DNA of 10,745 nucleotides from an uncultured Duncaniella sp. (GCF_910578445.1 NZ_CAJTQC010000040.1:1-10745); one strand, 5' to 3'. Shown: positions 1 to 6,317, counted from the stretch's first letter. Notes: a model not told the origin generated them from the sequence alone. Program-made: numbers and translations.

Positions 1-640
1 AAGACCGCTCCGCCTCTCATCGCTTTCCTTATCTGAAAAGGAAGGCGATATAAGCACAACGAAAACAGCATATATGACGGCAAACACCAAAGACAAAAAC
101 TACTGTTTGTCGATATTGAAAAAAAACCCGACGAGCAGTATTTAAGAAATGTGAATCAAATTGTTAGGAATTGCTAAATCGAACTCTCGGACTTGCACAA
201 CCGGAATGAAATGATTAAATTTGCATTAGTGATTGGATAGCCTGTGGAGTCAGGCTCCAGAGCCGAAAATCCGAGTGCTGATATTTGGCACTAAAACGGC
301 ACTAATAAAATTCTGATATATCCAACTATTTGATATAACTGCATTTAGACAGATGAGGCACGCCCCCTGTCCTTCCGCAACCTAATCGGACGAAAATCAG
401 TCCGGAAGCGACTTATCAACGCGAATCGCTTTGTAAAAGCAAAGAAACCGCAGACTATCAAATAGTTCTGCGGTTTTTTCGTGTCTAATCCTTTCGATTC
501 TTTGCCGGAGCAAAGCGCCGTAGGCGATGACAGGACCGAAATCAGACCAAGAAAAAACGACTCGAAAACGACCACTTCAGACAAATTTATACAAAGCTAA
601 AGAGGTGGCATCAGCATAGCCGTTGCCGCTTTCTTGTGAA
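1..640. other. gene-free stretch with degenerate coding-like fragments
   Basis: I see no complete gene here. Two short plus-strand stretches look coding-like but lack convincing starts. Positions 37-174 read as a hydrophilic tail (DGKHQRQKLLFVDIEKKPDE) that closes at a TAA at 172-174. Positions 233-313 read as a 27-codon tail ending in GTKTALIKF before a TGA at 314-316. Both resemble C-terminal scraps of lost genes, but I do not recognise either. Small hairpins occur at 245-259 (TGGAG/CTCCA) and 387-404 (CGGAC/GTCCG). The only strong element is the terminator listed separately. A 79-codon minus-strand frame (584-345) starts at TTG and reads through that terminator, so I regard it as chance. 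The stretch may be an old insertion scar, which is an inference. Confidence 0.45.
446..479. terminator. strong hairpin terminator, probably bidirectional
   Basis: The arms AACCGCAGACTA (446-457) and TAGTTCTGCGGTT (463-475) pair along their whole length with one bulged base around a five-base loop. Six T residues follow on the plus strand (474-479). On the minus strand the tail after the hairpin is TTTCTTTGCTTTT, so it could also stop leftward transcription. No intact gene on either side within the window obviously uses it, which suggests that a gene upstream of the window or a lost neighbour once did. Confidence 0.75.
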
Positions 641-645
641 TATAA

Positions 646-735
646 CATAAAGGGTATAATTTGAACGTAATCAAAATATACCCTTTATGGTGTAGTTTGA
701 AGCAAATTCATTATTTTTGCACCCAAAAGGGTATA
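646..735 (+). promoter_or_regulatory. three-half-site operator of the HTH regulator
   Basis: A perfect 13-base inverted repeat has arms CATAAAGGGTATA (646-658) and TATACCCTTTATG (677-689), with an 18-base spacer. The arm centres are 31 bases apart, about three helical turns. A third copy of the core AAAGGGTATA lies at 726-735, five bases before the ATG of the regulator. The right arm covers the place where a -33 element would sit, and the third copy falls near the predicted transcription start. Known HipB/Xre antitoxins repress their own promoters through such spaced half-sites, so autorepression is the natural inference. Confidence 0.75.
712..719 (+). promoter_or_regulatory. -7 element for the HTH regulator gene
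   Basis: TATTTTTG matches the Bacteroidota -7 consensus TAnnTTTG exactly. There is no good TTTG 19-21 bases upstream, because that position is occupied by the right arm of the operator. The predicted start near 724-726 gives a leader of about 15 bases. It places the alternative TTG start at 717 inside the promoter, which is why ATG 741 is preferred for the coding sequence. Confidence 0.6.
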
Positions 736-740
736 TTCGT

Positions 741-941
741 ATGACTCAATTAGCAAAATATGTAAAGGAGATGCGCAAGCAGTTCGGGCTTACGCAAGTT
801 GACCTGTCCCAGAAATCAGGAGTGGGATTGCGTTTCGTACGTGAGCTTGAGCAGGGGAAGAAAACTCTCCGTCTTGACAAGGTAAATCAGGTGCTGGCTC
901 TCTTTGGAGCTGCTATGCAGCCCCAAAGAATTGAAAATTGA
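741..941 (+). CDS. HipB-like Xre-family HTH transcriptional regulator
   Basis: This encodes a 66-residue protein consisting of little more than one helix-turn-helix of the Cro/C1 (HTH_3) type. The motif runs from about residue 4 to 58. GLTQVDLSQKSGVGLRFVREL (16-36) is the two-helix core, and the following EQGKKTLRLDKVNQVLALFG is typical of HipB/y4mF-type antitoxins. It should bind DNA as a dimer in the cytoplasm, and the spaced inverted repeat upstream is its obvious operator. In the usual arrangement a HipA kinase gene, sometimes split in two, follows directly. Here the next gene, 130 bases on, is a transporter and no hipA-like frame is visible. It is therefore either an orphan antitoxin remnant or an independent regulator. 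The family call is confident; the absence of a partner is seen directly, within this window only. Confidence 0.85.
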   Translation: MTQLAKYVKEMRKQFGLTQVDLSQKSGVGLRFVRELEQGKKTLRLDKVNQVLALFGAAMQPQRIEN

Positions 942-963
942 AAGTTTAGAATTTAAAATTTAC

Positions 964-971
964 TAACTTTG
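964..971 (+). promoter_or_regulatory. probable -7 element for the EamA transporter gene
   Basis: TAACTTTG matches TAnnTTTG exactly and lies just after the end of the HTH gene. The upstream element is poor: the nearest candidate, ATTG at 937-940, is 23 bases away. It would give a leader of about 95 bases that contains the palindrome at 1008-1035. A weak or activator-dependent promoter is possible. Confidence 0.5.
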
Positions 972-1007
972 CGCTCTTAATTTCAGACAGCGGTATATCA
1001 TATCCAG

Positions 1008-1035
1008 CTTGACGATTTATACCTCTATCGTCAAG
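1008..1035. repeat. perfect 9-bp inverted repeat in the transporter leader
   Basis: CTTGACGAT (1008-1016) and ATCGTCAAG (1027-1035) are perfect reverse complements around a ten-base gap. No T-tract follows, so it is not an intrinsic terminator. It could be an operator for a dimeric regulator or an RNA hairpin in the 5' leader. It does not resemble the AAAGGGTATA half-sites of the neighbouring HTH gene. Confidence 0.6.
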
Positions 1036-1071
1036 TCGTAATATTATGTATAAACAATAATATACTTGTAT

Positions 1072-2007
1072 ATGAAAATTGATTTAAAAGGACATGCCTC
1101 GATGTTCGGGGCAAATGCAATCTGGGGAGTAATGTCGCCAATCGCTAAATTCGTGATGATCAGCGGTACAATAACGCCTCTGGTTGTAACCAATTTGCGT
1201 ATTGCGGGAGCCATGATTCTGTTTTGGCTTGTATCTCTGTTCATGAAGCCGGAACATGTGGAGTCGAAAGATCTGGCAAAACTCTTCGGCGCATCGTTAC
1301 TTGCAATCATCTTCAATCAGGGTTGTTTCATAACCGGTCTGGGAATGACATCCCCGACAAACGCATCCATTATTACTACAAGCATGCCGTTATGGGCGAT
1401 GGTTCTTGCCGCGTTTTTTCTGAATGAGCCTATAACCGGAAAGAAAATCATGGGTATTGCCGCCGGTGCTACAGGAGCAGTACTTCTTATACTCGGAGGG
1501 AGTTCGGCGAGCGGGACTGTATCTTCGTCAATATGGGGCGATTTGATAGTTTTGACAGCCCAGTTGAGCTATGCTCTGTATATAGTTCTCTTCAAGGAGT
1601 TTGTAGCCCGTTATTCACTTTTCACCGTTATGAAGTGGATGTTCACGTTTGCACTCATATGTATAGTGCCGTTTTCTACACAGCAGCTTTCGGAAACAAG
1701 ATGGGACGCCGTCACATCTATGGAATGGGGAGCATTGTCATTGGTTGTGGTAGGAGCAACCTTTGTAACATACATACTTGTCGTAATCGGTCAGCGACGT
1801 CTTCGGCCGACTGTGGCAGGCATGTATAACTACATTCAGCCTCTGCTCGCTTGCATAGTTGCCATAATATGGGGCATGGATACGTTTGACATGACAAAGG
1901 CGTTTGCAATAGTGTTGATATTTGTGGGAGTATTCCTTGTTACCATGAGCAAAAGCAAGAAAGACATGGAGCAGGAGGCAAATGCAGTATCTGAAATTGC
2001 AGCCTGA
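1072..2007 (+). CDS. EamA/DMT-family transporter, 10 transmembrane helices
   Basis: This is a 311-residue inner-membrane protein of the drug/metabolite transporter superfamily. It is built from two EamA repeats of about five helices each, at roughly residues 10-142 and 155-293. The first helix carries the family's ANAIWG element. The fourth and fifth helices of repeat one flank FLNEPITGKKIMGIAAG, and repeat two has the matching YNYIQPLLACIVAIIWG. The tail after residue 293 is charged and cytoplasmic. Members export amino acids, metabolites or drugs, and the substrate cannot be read from the sequence. I chose ATG at 1072 over an in-frame TTG two codons earlier. Its neighbours give no functional clue: an HTH regulator upstream, and decayed sequence plus a strong terminator downstream. 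The 95-base leader with a palindrome suggests regulated expression. Confidence 0.9.
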   Translation: MKIDLKGHASMFGANAIWGVMSPIAKFVMISGTITPLVVTNLRIAGAMILFWLVSLFMKPEHVESKDLAKLFGASLLAIIFNQGCFITGLGMTSPTNASIITTSMPLWAMVLAAFFLNEPITGKKIMGIAAGATGAVLLILGGSSASGTVSSSIWGDLIVLTAQLSYALYIVLFKEFVARYSLFTVMKWMFTFALICIVPFSTQQLSETRWDAVTSMEWGALSLVVVGATFVTYILVVIGQRRLRPTVAGMYNYIQPLLACIVAIIWGMDTFDMTKAFAIVLIFVGVFLVTMSKSKKDMEQEANAVSEIAA

Positions 2008-2022
2008 AATTTATAAAGGCTG

Positions 2023-2236
2023 TTTAATGATGTGCACCTCTTCATCAAGTTCTCCAAAGCCATTCCGAAATGGTACGGTTTAATCGGAGATTCGTTTCTT
2101 TACGACGATATGAAACAGGCATATCGGGTGCAAATTGAGTCAATGGCAGGACTACTTTGAGGAAACGGAATCCAAGATTCTGCAACAATTCGCTGTTGCA
2201 TTACCTCAAAATTACTGTTGCACGAAAGTACCCTAA
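2023..2236 (+). pseudogene. decayed protein-coding remnant, frame-shifted
   Basis: After the transporter, two overlapping plus-strand frames read like ordinary soluble protein but belong to no complete gene. Frame A (2023-2160) includes HLFIKFSKAIPKWYGLIGDS and ends at a TGA. Frame B (2141-2236), one base shifted, includes QWQDYFEETESKILQQFAVA and ends at a TAA. Their amino-acid composition is natural, they overlap at one point, and neither has a convincing start. The simplest reading is the C-terminal part of a lost gene with a frameshift near 2140. I do not recognise the family. The rest of 2237-2416 holds only the terminator below. Confidence 0.4.
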
Positions 2237-2304
2237 GGCATAACTTAAAGATAATTACAGAGTTAAATAGCATTTCAGGATACCTATCCTTCCGCAGAAT
2301 GATT

Positions 2305-2343
2305 AAAACCAGTTTCTCTTGTAGACCAAGGGAAACTGGTTTT
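2305..2343. terminator. very strong bidirectional terminator between convergent genes
   Basis: AAAACCAGTTTC (2305-2316) and GAAACTGGTTTT (2332-2343) are perfect 12-base arms. Pairing extends inward (one T-G pair, then four Watson-Crick pairs) to a five-base loop, giving a 17-bp hairpin. T-rich tails occur on both strands (TTTTCTTT on plus, GGTTTTAATC on minus). It sits between the rightward transporter and the leftward sigma-factor gene, and probably ends both transcripts. Confidence 0.85.
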
Positions 2344-2416
2344 CTTTGTAACAAAGAAAGAAAACAAAACAGTCGTAGCCCCCTTATTCTTGGAAATTTA
2401 ACAAGCACAATCTATT

Positions 2417-3397
2417 TTATCCTAAATAACGTCTTAAACTAACACTTTTCTGACCTTTAAGTTTCCGTATTGCCTTCTCCTTAATCTGCCGTACTCGTTC
2501 TCTCGTAAGATTAAATTTTTCAGCAATTTCTCCCAAATCCATCTCTTCACAACCAATACCATAAAACATTTTCAAAATATCTCTTTCACGTTCGTACAAA
2601 TGTCCAAGCACATCCTCAATGTCAATTGATAGCGACTCTATCAAAAGCTCATCGTCAATTTGATGTTTATACGAACCTATATAAAACAATGGCAATTCGC
2701 TCATTACACAGTTCAACAATATATCCGATTTGTCGTAGTCTCCGCATAAATCACTAAAAGCATCAATCGAAATCTCGGACTCTATAGCAGAAAAAATTTC
2801 TGATACTCTTGATTCGGGTATATTTAAGAACTCTGCAACCTCGCCATCTGTAGGGATATATCCATGCTCTGCATAATATTTTGATTTAATTTTGCATATT
2901 TTATGGTATTCTATCCATATAGCAGATGAATAATGAATAGTTGTTCCATACTTCACTATTGCAGACATAATAGAACTTCGGATATACCATTTGGCATAAG
3001 TCGCAAAACGGAATCCTCGATTTTCAACCTTGTTAGCGGCCTTGAAAAGTCCAAAATTTCCTTCACTTATAAGGTCGTTTAATGAGACACCAAGGTTTTG
3101 AAATTTTCTCGCTTCGTGAATGACCAATCCTAAATTTGCCAATACCAGTTGCTTTACAGCATTGACATCCCCCTTTTCCGCGCAATCAATAAGTCGCTGT
3201 TCTTCATCATAACCAAGCCTTTTTTTATTTTTAAATTCTTTCTTGTGGGCTTGTTTTATTTCTTTTATATAAATATTGTAAGACAGCTTGTCAACATCCC
3301 AGAACTCACAATCCGCAAGCAGCCCCTCAATCAAATCAAATTCTTTAATCAGCTGACAAATTGAAAATTTGCGAGTGTTCCAGTCTTCCAAATTCAT
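2417..3397 (-). CDS. alternative sigma-70 family RNA polymerase sigma factor (RpoD-like)
   Basis: This 326-residue protein directs RNA polymerase to promoters. About 40 N-terminal residues are unlike RpoD. Region 1.2-like sequence follows (about 40-75, with YIKEI and YDEEQRLIDCAEKGD). Region 2 spans about 80-150 (SLNDLISEGNFGLFKA at 105-120, FRFATYAKWYIRSSI at 129-143). Region 3 is near 178-210. Region 4 is about 260-316, with the intact DNA-binding helix LTRERVRQIKEKAIRKL. The C-terminus RRYLG echoes the primary sigma factor of Bacteroidota. Region 4.2 is well kept, but the melting/-10 region departs: the usual tryptophan pair reads WY. I therefore infer overlapping -33 recognition with altered -7 recognition. 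The gene is clearly more A+T-rich than the aromatic operon, which hints at horizontal acquisition. No anti-sigma gene is adjacent. Confidence 0.92.
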   Translation of the reverse strand: MNLEDWNTRKFSICQLIKEFDLIEGLLADCEFWDVDKLSYNIYIKEIKQAHKKEFKNKKRLGYDEEQRLIDCAEKGDVNAVKQLVLANLGLVIHEARKFQNLGVSLNDLISEGNFGLFKAANKVENRGFRFATYAKWYIRSSIMSAIVKYGTTIHYSSAIWIEYHKICKIKSKYYAEHGYIPTDGEVAEFLNIPESRVSEIFSAIESEISIDAFSDLCGDYDKSDILLNCVMSELPLFYIGSYKHQIDDELLIESLSIDIEDVLGHLYERERDILKMFYGIGCEEMDLGEIAEKFNLTRERVRQIKEKAIRKLKGQKSVSLRRYLG

Positions 3398-3474
3398 AAA
3401 ACGACTACATTATGGAGTTATATCTTTCTATTTATTAATGATACTCAGTCACATTATTAGTGTCCAACTTTTTT

Positions 3475-3505
3475 CAAAATTATAAAATATTGAGTTATTC
3501 TCAAA
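3475..3505 (-). promoter_or_regulatory. promoter of the sigma-factor gene
   Basis: Read on the minus strand, TTTG (3505-3502) is followed after exactly 19 bases by TAATTTTG (3482-3475), a full match to the Bacteroidota housekeeping consensus. Transcription would begin near 3470, giving a leader of about 70 bases before the ATG at 3397. The sigma gene therefore appears to be transcribed by the primary sigma factor rather than only by itself. Confidence 0.75.
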
Positions 3506-3593
3506 ATGTTTTCATTTCAAAAGCAGGGCTCTTCTCAAATTCTTTATTTTCCGCATCAGCAAACTCTATGCTTAAACATAGTTTTTTGACCAT
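3501..3593 (-). other. possible 30-codon small ORF between tRNA-Gln and the sigma gene
   Basis: An ATG-initiated frame begins MVKKLCLSIEFADAENKEFE and ends at a TGA whose bases touch the -33 box of the sigma promoter. The composition is protein-like (charged and hydrophobic residues well mixed) in otherwise A+T-rich sequence. A second minus-strand frame just upstream (about 3626-3561) reads KKVTLHPSWAHGQKTMFKH and ends near the same place, so a frame-shifted remnant is as likely as a live small gene. I see no TAnnTTTG element for it. The family is not recognised. Confidence 0.25.
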
Positions 3594-3642
3594 GCGCCCA
3601 CGACGGGTGCAGAGTCACCTTTTTAATTTTGCAGAAAAGAAA

Positions 3643-3679
3643 AATCGCTAAATCTCTGAGATTCAGAAATTTAGCGATT
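3643..3679 (-). terminator. terminator of tRNA-Gln
   Basis: Perfect 11-base arms AATCGCTAAAT (3643-3653) and ATTTAGCGATT (3669-3679) enclose a second small stem (TCTGA/TCAGA). On the minus strand the hairpin begins five bases after the tRNA 3' end and is followed by a run of Ts (complement of AAAA before 3645 and AAAAGA upstream). This is a clear intrinsic terminator for the tRNA transcript. Confidence 0.85.
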
Positions 3680-3683
3680 AACG

Positions 3684-3754
3684 TTGTCTTACCTGGATTC
3701 GAACCAAGACAGGCAGAACCAAAAACTGCAGTGCTACCATTACACCATAAGACA
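3684..3754 (-). tRNA. tRNA-Gln, anticodon TTG
   Basis: Read on the minus strand, the acceptor arms TGTCTTA (3754-3748) and TAAGACA (3691-3685) pair perfectly, with discriminator base A at 3684. The D loop TAATGGTA and the T loop GGTTCGAATCC are canonical. The anticodon loop TTTTGGT puts TTG at the anticodon, reading CAA and by wobble CAG. The base pair closing the anticodon loop is T-T, so the anticodon stem is four pairs plus a mismatch. The 3' CCA is not encoded (ACG follows the acceptor arm) and must be added after transcription. It has its own promoter and terminator. Confidence 0.95.
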
Positions 3755-3800
3755 ATCCTATTTGCCCAAAGAAGACACAGCCGTCCTCTCTAAAGCACTG

Positions 3801-3832
3801 CAAAGGTAGAAAGTTTTTGACGATTTTCCAAA
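3801..3832 (-). promoter_or_regulatory. promoter of tRNA-Gln
   Basis: On the minus strand TTTG (3832-3829) precedes TACCTTTG (3808-3801) with a 20-base spacer, a textbook Bacteroidota promoter. Transcription should start near 3796, about 40 bases before the mature tRNA. Confidence 0.85.
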
Positions 3833-3887
3833 CTTCAGACTGTTTTTTTGTTATTTTTCTATATTTCCAAATTTTTTCGCCTTTTTA

Positions 3888-3920
3888 ATTGCATATATCC
3901 AAAATTATTCACTACTTTTG
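3888..3920 (+). promoter_or_regulatory. candidate promoter of the AAA+ gene
   Basis: TACTTTTG (3913-3920) matches the -7 consensus. ATTG (3888-3891), 21 bases upstream, is a three-of-four match to the -33 box. I find no other exact TAnnTTTG between here and the AAA+ start at 4323, so the transcript would carry an unusually long leader of nearly 400 bases. Confidence 0.55.
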
Positions 3921-3927
3921 TGGCAAT

Positions 3928-4064
3928 ATGGATTATTGGCGACCACGCCAAATCACTTATTTTACAGTTTTCATCATTTTTCTGCTATGAGCATTGCATC
4001 CGGTCTATCTGCCGTCAAAACATCAAATGTCACTATTGACGATGTCGCAATGCTTAGACCATAG
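3928..4064 (+). other. two overlapping small ORFs at the start of the long leader
   Basis: Immediately after the predicted start site, ATG 3928 opens a 20-codon frame (begins MDYWRPRQ, then the hydrophobic ITYFTVFIIFLL) ending at the TGA 3988-3990. That stop overlaps, as ATGA, the ATG at 3987 of a 25-codon frame beginning MSIASGLSAVKTSNV and ending at TAG 4062-4064. The ATGA overlap and the membrane-like first peptide are suggestive of coupled translation. At this length chance is a serious alternative. The segment also contains distant complementary arms GCATTGC (3991-3997) and GCAATGC (4047-4053). Confidence 0.25.
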
Positions 4065-4092
4065 CATCGCCACAACAATCATTTTTTAGTAA

Positions 4093-4215
4093 AAGATCAG
4101 AATTGCCGACAGCCATTGGTATGCCCTCGTGTATATCAACCGATGATTGTCGGCAGAGGAGTTCTTTGACATGATGGTAACGGCACCGGGAGCAGGCTCC
4201 CGGAAAGAAAAATGA
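4093..4215 (+). pseudogene. coding-like frame interrupted by one TGA
   Basis: One plus-strand frame reads KIRIADSHWYALVYINR, then a TGA at 4144-4146, then continues in the same frame as LSAEEFFDMMVTAPGAGSRK to a TGA at 4213-4215. Both halves look like genuine protein, so this is probably a relic of a gene with a nonsense mutation and a lost N-terminus. The frame also coincides with an RNA hairpin: TGCCGACA (4104-4111) pairs with TGTCGGCA (4148-4155), with ATTGGT/ACCGAT stacked inside. The structure could instead be the functional part. The family is not recognised. Confidence 0.35.
4186..4203 (+). other. GC-rich hairpin in the leader of the AAA+ gene
   Basis: CCGGGAG (4186-4192) and CTCCCGG (4197-4203) form a perfect stem with the four-base loop CAGG. 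A-rich sequence follows (AAAGAAAAA), not Ts, so it is not a plus-strand terminator, and no T-tract exists in the minus direction either. It lies in the predicted 5' leader and may stabilise or regulate the transcript. From 4216 to 4322 I see only a 21-codon ATG frame (4212-4277) of no clear merit. Confidence 0.5.
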
Positions 4216-4322
4216 ACCCCTATCCCCTACTTAACCGACGTGAATCCACTGTTCATGCCGGCTATTCAACAGCTTAGTCTAAAAACGCTAACTATCATTC
4301 ATTTTAAAACTGTAAAATAATT

Positions 4323-6317
4323 ATGAAAAGAAACGCATATATCAGCCTGTCAAAACTTCAAGTCAAAGTCATCGACAATTTGTCAATCAACCCATCGTCA
4401 CACGAATCCCAGTCATTCGGACCGTTAGATGACAGAAACGACTTTCTAACATCTGAAGGACAAAACACCATTGCTCTTGCAATGGAATTTACAAACGAAA
4501 AACTACTTTCCAAGCCACAGTCACAAACCGGCATGCGTCGCAGTGTGAGCGTGAGCATCTTTGACGAATCTTCCGAAAAAATAATTGCCAGACACTGCCT
4601 GAACGTGTGCTTCAGCCAAGGCAGACTCACACGCAGATACACAATGGACATCCCCGTCGAGCGCAATCACACCGATTATATCCATAGGCTCAGAATTATC
4701 ATACGCGATGAAGGAAGCAAGGAAATAATCGGCAAGCGCACGATAAACCTATGGAACGTCAATGACTTCGGGCAAAATCCCGCTTCAATATACCAAGCCA
4801 CATCAGGCTTCCTATCTTTGACCGACACAGACCATATCGTCCCCTATCTTTCAGTGGATGCCAAAGAATTTGAGACACATACCGTCAGATTTTCAATCGA
4901 GCCACTTTTCGATAAGCTCTACGGACAAATGCCCGAGCTGGAAATAAAGCTCCACTATCCCGACGGGAGTACCGAAAGCTCCGTATGCCGTCCGCAACAG
5001 GACCGCTACGACTTCAACCGCAGCGAAAGCCAGTGGCATGCCGAAACGCGGTTCATCCTCCAGCCTCAGCGCATGGGAGTGACATACGCCGAACTTCGCT
5101 GCATGGGTATTCCGATTTCAGGTTTCCTTTTTTCAACCATAGGGCCAGAATATTTCGGTGAGTGGGAATTCGAAATGCTCGACTACTGCACTGACTATTC
5201 TCCGGCTGACGGACTAAAACGATTTCAGGAATTAACCAACGAGCTGACCAACTGGTCAAGCAACGACGGATCTGACGACACAATGGACAAAGTAGATTTC
5301 GACAGCAGACTAAACGAATTCATAGCGTCATCACTCGGCTACCATCCGGAAGAAGATGATGAAGATGTCAATGCAGATAACGATGAAGACTATGACGAAG
5401 ATATCGATGGTGATGAAACCGTAACCGATGAAAACCAGCCGTCTGACAATGAGAAGTCGCCCGAAGAAGAAATCCCTCTCGACAGGCTCGTCGGACTTGA
5501 AAAAGTAAAAGCCAAACTCGACATCTACGAGAAAATAGTACAATTCAACAGCCTGCGCCGCAAAGCAGGACTCATGGAACTGACCACTCCTCTCCATGCC
5601 ATGTTCTTAGGTTCTCCGGGCACAGGCAAAAGCACCGTCGCCAAACATATCGGCAAAATTCTCGCAAAGGCAGGCATTCTGTCGAAAGGCCACGTAATCA
5701 TCAAAGAGCGGTCGACGCTCCTCGGGCAGAACTATCATGCCGAATCCGAAAAGACTATTGAAGCCATCAAGGCAGCACAGGGCGGAATATTGCTTATCGA
5801 CGAAGCCTATCAGCTTTATCAGCCCAACGACCCGCGCGATCCGGGAAAGTTTGTCATCGAAACACTTCTTACGGCACTTTCCGACGAATCAAACCGCGAC
5901 TGGATGCTGATTCTTGCAGGCTATCCCGAACCGATGCGTCGGATGTTCGAGATGAATCCCGGTTTCAAATCGCGCATCCCGGAGTCAAACATCTATCACT
6001 TTGAGGATTTCACCGAAGGCCAGCTCATGGAAATAGCCGAAAACTATTTCACCGACCACGGATTCCGCCTTTCCGAGAAAGCGGCCACTGCCATGTCGGC
6101 CCATCTGACCGAAATATGCGGCCGACGGAGTAAGGATTTCGGCAACGGACGCTACATCAAAAACCTTATCGAAACCGAAATAATCCCACACATGGCCGTG
6201 CGCATATCATCTGCCGAGGTCTTCACAATCGAAGCCCTGACAGTAGTCGAAGAGTCCGACATCCCCATGCCGCGTCCCGATAAAGCCCTCCGTCCCTCAA
6301 TCGGATTCCGCGCATAA
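4323..6317 (+). CDS. AAA+ ATPase of the CbbX/SpoVK type with an unrecognised N-terminal region
   Basis: This is a 664-residue cytoplasmic protein with no signal peptide. Residues 1 to about 335 look like beta-rich domains of unknown family. A very acidic linker follows at about 343-383 (EEDDEDVNADNDEDYDEDID and on). The AAA+ motor fills 385 to about 640. It begins LDRLVGLEKVKAKLD, then Walker A GSPGTGKS (430-437), a pore-loop-like LLGQNYHAESEKT (466-478), and Walker B ILLIDEA (489-495). Sensor 1 is in ILAGYPEPM (530-538), an arginine finger in NPGFKSR (545-551), and sensor 2 around FGNGR (606-610). All key residues are present, so it should hydrolyse ATP as a ring. This clade includes the Rubisco activase CbbX, SpoVK and EccA remodelers. 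With no Rubisco, spore or secretion genes nearby, the substrate is unknown, and the N-terminal region probably selects it. The gene stands alone, with a long leader and a weak terminator. Confidence 0.88.
   Translation: MKRNAYISLSKLQVKVIDNLSINPSSHESQSFGPLDDRNDFLTSEGQNTIALAMEFTNEKLLSKPQSQTGMRRSVSVSIFDESSEKIIARHCLNVCFSQGRLTRRYTMDIPVERNHTDYIHRLRIIIRDEGSKEIIGKRTINLWNVNDFGQNPASIYQATSGFLSLTDTDHIVPYLSVDAKEFETHTVRFSIEPLFDKLYGQMPELEIKLHYPDGSTESSVCRPQQDRYDFNRSESQWHAETRFILQPQRMGVTYAELRCMGIPISGFLFSTIGPEYFGEWEFEMLDYCTDYSPADGLKRFQELTNELTNWSSNDGSDDTMDKVDFDSRLNEFIASSLGYHPEEDDEDVNADNDEDYDEDIDGDETVTDENQPSDNEKSPEEEIPLDRLVGLEKVKAKLDIYEKIVQFNSLRRKAGLMELTTPLHAMFLGSPGTGKSTVAKHIGKILAKAGILSKGHVIIKERSTLLGQNYHAESEKTIEAIKAAQGGILLIDEAYQLYQPNDPRDPGKFVIETLLTALSDESNRDWMLILAGYPEPMRRMFEMNPGFKSRIPESNIYHFEDFTEGQLMEIAENYFTDHGFRLSEKAATAMSAHLTEICGRRSKDFGNGRYIKNLIETEIIPHMAVRISSAEVFTIEALTVVEESDIPMPRPDKALRPSIGFRA

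Noticed and set aside
345..584. 79-codon minus-strand frame
   Set aside because: It starts at TTG, has no matching promoter, and runs straight through the bidirectional terminator at 446-479.
717..740. Upstream TTG start for the HTH gene
   Set aside because: It overlaps the -7 promoter element; ATG 741 starts the conserved domain directly and follows the predicted transcription start.
4186..4203. GC-rich hairpin as a terminator
   Set aside because: It is followed by A-rich, not T-rich, sequence on the plus strand, and no T-tract exists in the minus direction.
5331..5597. Minus-strand frame rich in I, V and F opposite the acidic linker
   Set aside because: It is the mirror of the Asp/Glu-rich linker of the AAA+ protein, without its own promoter or start context.
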